Below are positions 61,140 through 64,000 of a stretch of 64,000 bases of DNA, in pieces. Source of the stretch: Lineus longissimus (Eukaryota > Nemertea > Pilidiophora > Heteronemertea > Lineidae); NCBI RefSeq assembly GCF_910592395.1, contig NC_088309.1, positions 3,660,501 to 3,724,500 of the forward strand, given 5' to 3'. The stretch's first letter is position 1. Each line of letters begins with the position of its first letter. The notes under the pieces were generated by a model. It was not told where the DNA came from and ran no database searches. It saw only the letters and a program-made list of their open reading frames with translations. Position numbers and translations under genes: made by a program.

Positions 61140-62005
61140 ATGCAAGACGGTAATTATGAAGAGTGGTTATCCAGCTCGTATGCAAACGAAATGTCTGGCA
61201 GTCGTCACACTGTTCAAGCCCTGTCCTGGAGAAGGTTGTATCTTGCCAGAGCAAAATTGAAGGCTTCAAGTAGAACTTCTGCATTGCTGTCTGGGTTTGC
61301 TATGGTACGTATTGGACCAGTGTTGTCAGTCATCTATTCCAAGTAGCCTACTGCGTATGGGGTTTAATTGTTATCATGAATTTTCCCGACTGCTTGCTAC
61401 ACTATTTTACTTGCCCTTGCTATATAGACACCCCTGTTGGCTTTGCATGTTATCTGCTGTTAACCTTTAGAAGGAATGGTTATTTTCGCTTATGTTATCA
61501 ATTCATTTTGCAGATTTCCATGATAGAGCTTCAGATAGAGAAAGACGTCCCAGAACCATTACTCATAGCATTCAGTGTCTGTGCTAGCCTCCTCGTTGCT
61601 GTCCATATGCTCGCTTTGATGATCAGTACCTGCATCTTGCCAAACCTTGAAGCAGTCAGTAACATACACAATGTCACAGCAGTCAAAGAATCACCTCACG
61701 AAAAACTTGGAATGTACATTGAAGTTGCATGGATATTTTCAACTGGACTCGGGATCTTGCTCTTCCTAGTTGAAATAGTCTTACAGTGTTGGGTCAAGTT
61801 TTATGCGTTCAGCAAATATGCTGCCGCTGCAACCACTGTGATAATAGTCCCTATCATTATAGTCTTCATTGCTTTTGCTGTCCATTTTTACCGTGTATTA
61901 ATTGCCCATAAATATGAACGGTCGACTAGAGGACTTGAGGAGCTTGAGACTATTGCTAATTCTTTGGAACCTGCCAGACAGGATCAATCTATTCGAGTTG
62001 TGTAA
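61140..62005 (+). CDS. ORAI: ORAI calcium release-activated calcium channel
   Basis: The pore subunit of store-operated calcium entry in the plasma membrane, gated by STIM. Two exons, 61140-61304 and 61514-62005, join in phase 0 to give 218 residues. [20 protein letters not shown] and ALLSGFAM are the conserved N-terminal gating helix and first membrane segment. Glu60 in ISMIELQIE occupies the place of the human ORAI1 selectivity-filter Glu106, and Arg45 that of Arg91. [15 protein letters not shown] and [19 protein letters not shown] mark helix 2 and the cytosolic loop, and helix 4 ends [11 protein letters not shown]. The 2-4 loop is short, and the N-terminus lacks the proline/arginine-rich region of ORAI1. 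A single invertebrate-type ORAI is inferred. Confidence 0.97.
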
Positions 62006-63289
62006 ACAAGCATGCCAGTGGAGAATAATGTGTTCAGGATGCTTTTAGTCAATATTCTGTTATACAATATCCAACAAGTGAGTTCGTAAAGAAAGATGTT
62101 TTTCCATTTTGGAGTGAGACAGCAACTTGGGTCATCAACGAATGAGGTATAGGAGGACATTAATGACTGTTTCCAAAACTGGATACAATGAAACATGTTG
62201 TTAAAATGATGAAGTACAAACATTTAGTTGTTTAATGCAATTAAAGAACAATATGTGATAAATGGACATACCTCAGTATGTCCAGATTGATAGATGTAGA
62301 TGTAGGTGAAGATTCTGCTATAATGCATCCGTAGTTTGAACGCAGCTGTTAATAGTGCTATTTGTTACATAGGAATTAACATTCCTGTTATTGTTTTTAG
62401 TACATTGTGCGTGCACATGTCACAATGTTATCTATATTGTACTGGCAGTCAGATTGTACATTAAAAACAGTGCTATCCCAAAGGGGAGCTTGATGCTATC
62501 ATATTTTGGAAATGATTAAAATATGTTCATAATAATAATAATACTTCTTCCAATTATTTGTTAAAATTTGTTCACATGGTTATGACAGGGTCTCTGTATT
62601 TAGTGGACTCATGAGGTAATGAGGCACAATGTAATCAAAGGCCTGTCATTGACACATAAGTGAACACATGAAGAGATACAGTGAACCTTTGAAGAGGAAG
62701 CTATTGACTGGCATCTTAAATGGACATACACTGTCAGCACAGCAGGACATTGCTGGCCAATGTGACACAACATGGTTGCCCTTTACTTGGAATTAATCTG
62801 GCTCTCATTCCAAGATGTACCTATGATCACTCACTGTGATCAGCAACAGTGTTGTGGCAAGCTTGCCTGTTTGTAGAGGACAGTGTTGTCTCTGTTTTTA
62901 TGTTCTGGTTGTGACTGCCTCCTCGATGTGACCCTGCTCTCTGTCTTACATCCTGGTGGTAAAAATCTGCAATATTTTTAGGCATGGCTGGTGGGGTAGT
63001 GCTGGTGGATATTGGTTTTAGTTCCCAAGCTTTTTGTGCAATAGACATGAAACTTGGAAGGCACGTGGCGAGACAACTAATTGCCAATATCCGATGTTTT
63101 TTTCAAATCAAAAAGCAGGATGATAACGCCCAAAATTGACTGATCAATTTGCTTTGAAGACCATGGGAGTATCAACAGACACAGTGAGGCAAACAAATAG
63201 TCAAGATTCTTTTCCGTAACATCAGGTAGATGTGATTGTGATATCGTTGAATGTATTGCATCAGCAATGGAATAAGACACAAAATCAAA
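62006..63289. other. ORAI 3' region and PIGS upstream region
   Basis: ATTAAA at 62,240-62,245 is a possible poly(A) signal for ORAI. A short AAT microsatellite lies near 62,530. No other gene was seen; minus-strand frames at 62,827-63,280 have no recognisable domain. Confidence 0.5.
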
Positions 63290-63957
63290 ATGGTGGATAT
63301 CAACCGAGAAAAGCAGGGTAATGCGATTAAATTCTTTCTATTGCCTCAACCAGCACCAACATCCCAATGAAAATATATTGTTCATGTAGAGTTTAGTATG
63401 CAGATTAGGTAATGTCTTACTTCAATATGCAGAAATGAATGGTTATTGCAAACTAACCTGCTGAATTTGACGATCCAAACACCGGTATCGATGTGCGCAT
63501 GCGCAGATGAAGTGAACTAGTTCAGGTTCCAAGTGCAGGGTCTGTGAATGAGGAGACGGTCAAGTCATTTCCCCAAAATTCACTCCAGTGTCGATCTACA
63601 GAGGCCATGCATGGATTACCTGTACTGTGGGCTGGCGGCTGTGGTCAGTGGAGCCTGCCCTGGCCCTGAGGCCGAGGGCAAGGCAGCAGTGTCGTGAGGG
63701 CTACATGCATAAGCGTATGGAGGAACGCTGGCTATCCCCCAGCCATCCTCCCTTAGCTCATATTATCACTTTTGATGTCACACGGACACAAGTCACACAG
63801 AGGTTTTTGTTTTCCAGAAAAGGCAACCCAGGCCTATGCTGCCTTAGCGGTTGGTTTTGTGTGCCTGGCTGTCGGTTTACCACTCTGGTGGAAGACTACC
63901 ATGGTTTATAGAGTCAGTCTTCCATACAGTGAAATATCTGATCTGTCACACAGATTT
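63290..63957 (+). CDS. PIGS: GPI transamidase subunit PIG-S, 5' part, cut by window
   Basis: PIG-S is a membrane subunit of the GPI transamidase complex in the endoplasmic reticulum, which attaches GPI anchors to proteins. Exon 2 (63818-63957) reads a hydrophobic helix VGFVCLAVGLPLWWKTT followed by VYRVSLPYSEISDL. GLPLWWKTT and LPYS are hallmarks of the PIG-S N-terminus. It ends at a GTAAGT donor, and the rest lies beyond the window. Exon 1 is taken as 63290-63317 (MVDINREKQ plus one base; donor GTAATG), which joins in phase and gives a start like other invertebrate PIG-S proteins. It is less certain than exon 2. Confidence 0.88.
63494..63505. promoter_or_regulatory. NRF1-type palindrome near PIGS
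   Basis: TGCGCATGCGCA matches the NRF1 consensus YGCGCAYGCGCR exactly and is a perfect palindrome. It lies 176 bp after the assigned PIGS exon 1, inside intron 1 of my model. NRF1 sites usually sit at promoters, so it may mark a second promoter or mean that exon 1 is misplaced. A GAACTAGTTC palindrome follows at 63,514. Confidence 0.5.
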
Positions 63958-64000
63958 GTAAGTAGTATTGGTTTACCCACTACCACCAGTATGATCAATG

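Overview
The window is nuclear DNA of an animal. It is AT-rich, the genes are split by many short GT-AG introns, and the recognisable proteins (ORAI, WDR41, SKIC3/TTC37, PIGS, RFC2, a rhodopsin-class receptor) occur together only in Metazoa. Abundant TACATGTA octamers, short inverted-repeat elements and divergent tRNA-headed repeats suggest a marine invertebrate, perhaps a lophotrochozoan such as a mollusc, brachiopod or annelid. That placement is inference from texture.

Positions 1-25,300 are gene-poor. They hold small transposon-like elements (foldback and TA-flanked MITE-like units near 7.4, 12.0-13.0, 15.1, 16.3 and 24.8 kb), a 38-bp tandem repeat at 3.0 kb, an 86-bp duplication at 12.5 kb, homopolymer tracts, a cluster of six GAACRTGTTC decamers near 18 kb, and a few fragments that may be exons (an Ig-like piece at 10.0-10.3 kb, a splice-bounded exon at 21.9-22.2 kb, an uncertain ORF at 17.2-17.8 kb). 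One intact intronless class A GPCR lies at 25.4-26.6 kb on the minus strand. From 26.6 to 32.7 kb there is again mostly non-coding DNA with hairpins, a 76-bp MITE-like unit and tRNA-derived SINE fragments.

Positions 32.7-64 kb are a compact housekeeping block: SKIC3/TTC37 (+, 29 coding exons), RFC2 (-, 8 exons, tail-to-tail with SKIC3), an unrecognised protein (+, head-to-head with RFC2), a 483-residue coiled-coil protein with an N-myristoylation-type start (+), WDR41 (-, 14 exons, tail-to-tail with the coiled-coil gene), ORAI (+, head-to-head with WDR41, 535 bp between start codons) and the first two coding exons of PIGS (+), cut by the window edge. The genes belong to unrelated pathways: cytoplasmic RNA decay (SKI complex), DNA replication clamp loading, lysosome/autophagy signalling, store-operated calcium entry and GPI-anchor attachment. 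Nothing suggests they work as one system; close packing and shared promoters link them.

The most unusual things seen are the GAACRTGTTC cluster, a family of at least five dispersed short elements with CAGTRGAACC-type ends, the nested direct/inverted mosaic at 16.3 kb, an apparently missing base at one SKIC3 splice donor, and the two unrecognised genes at 49-54 kb. All exon models were built by eye from reading frame, splice consensus and remembered family sequences, without alignment or transcript data.
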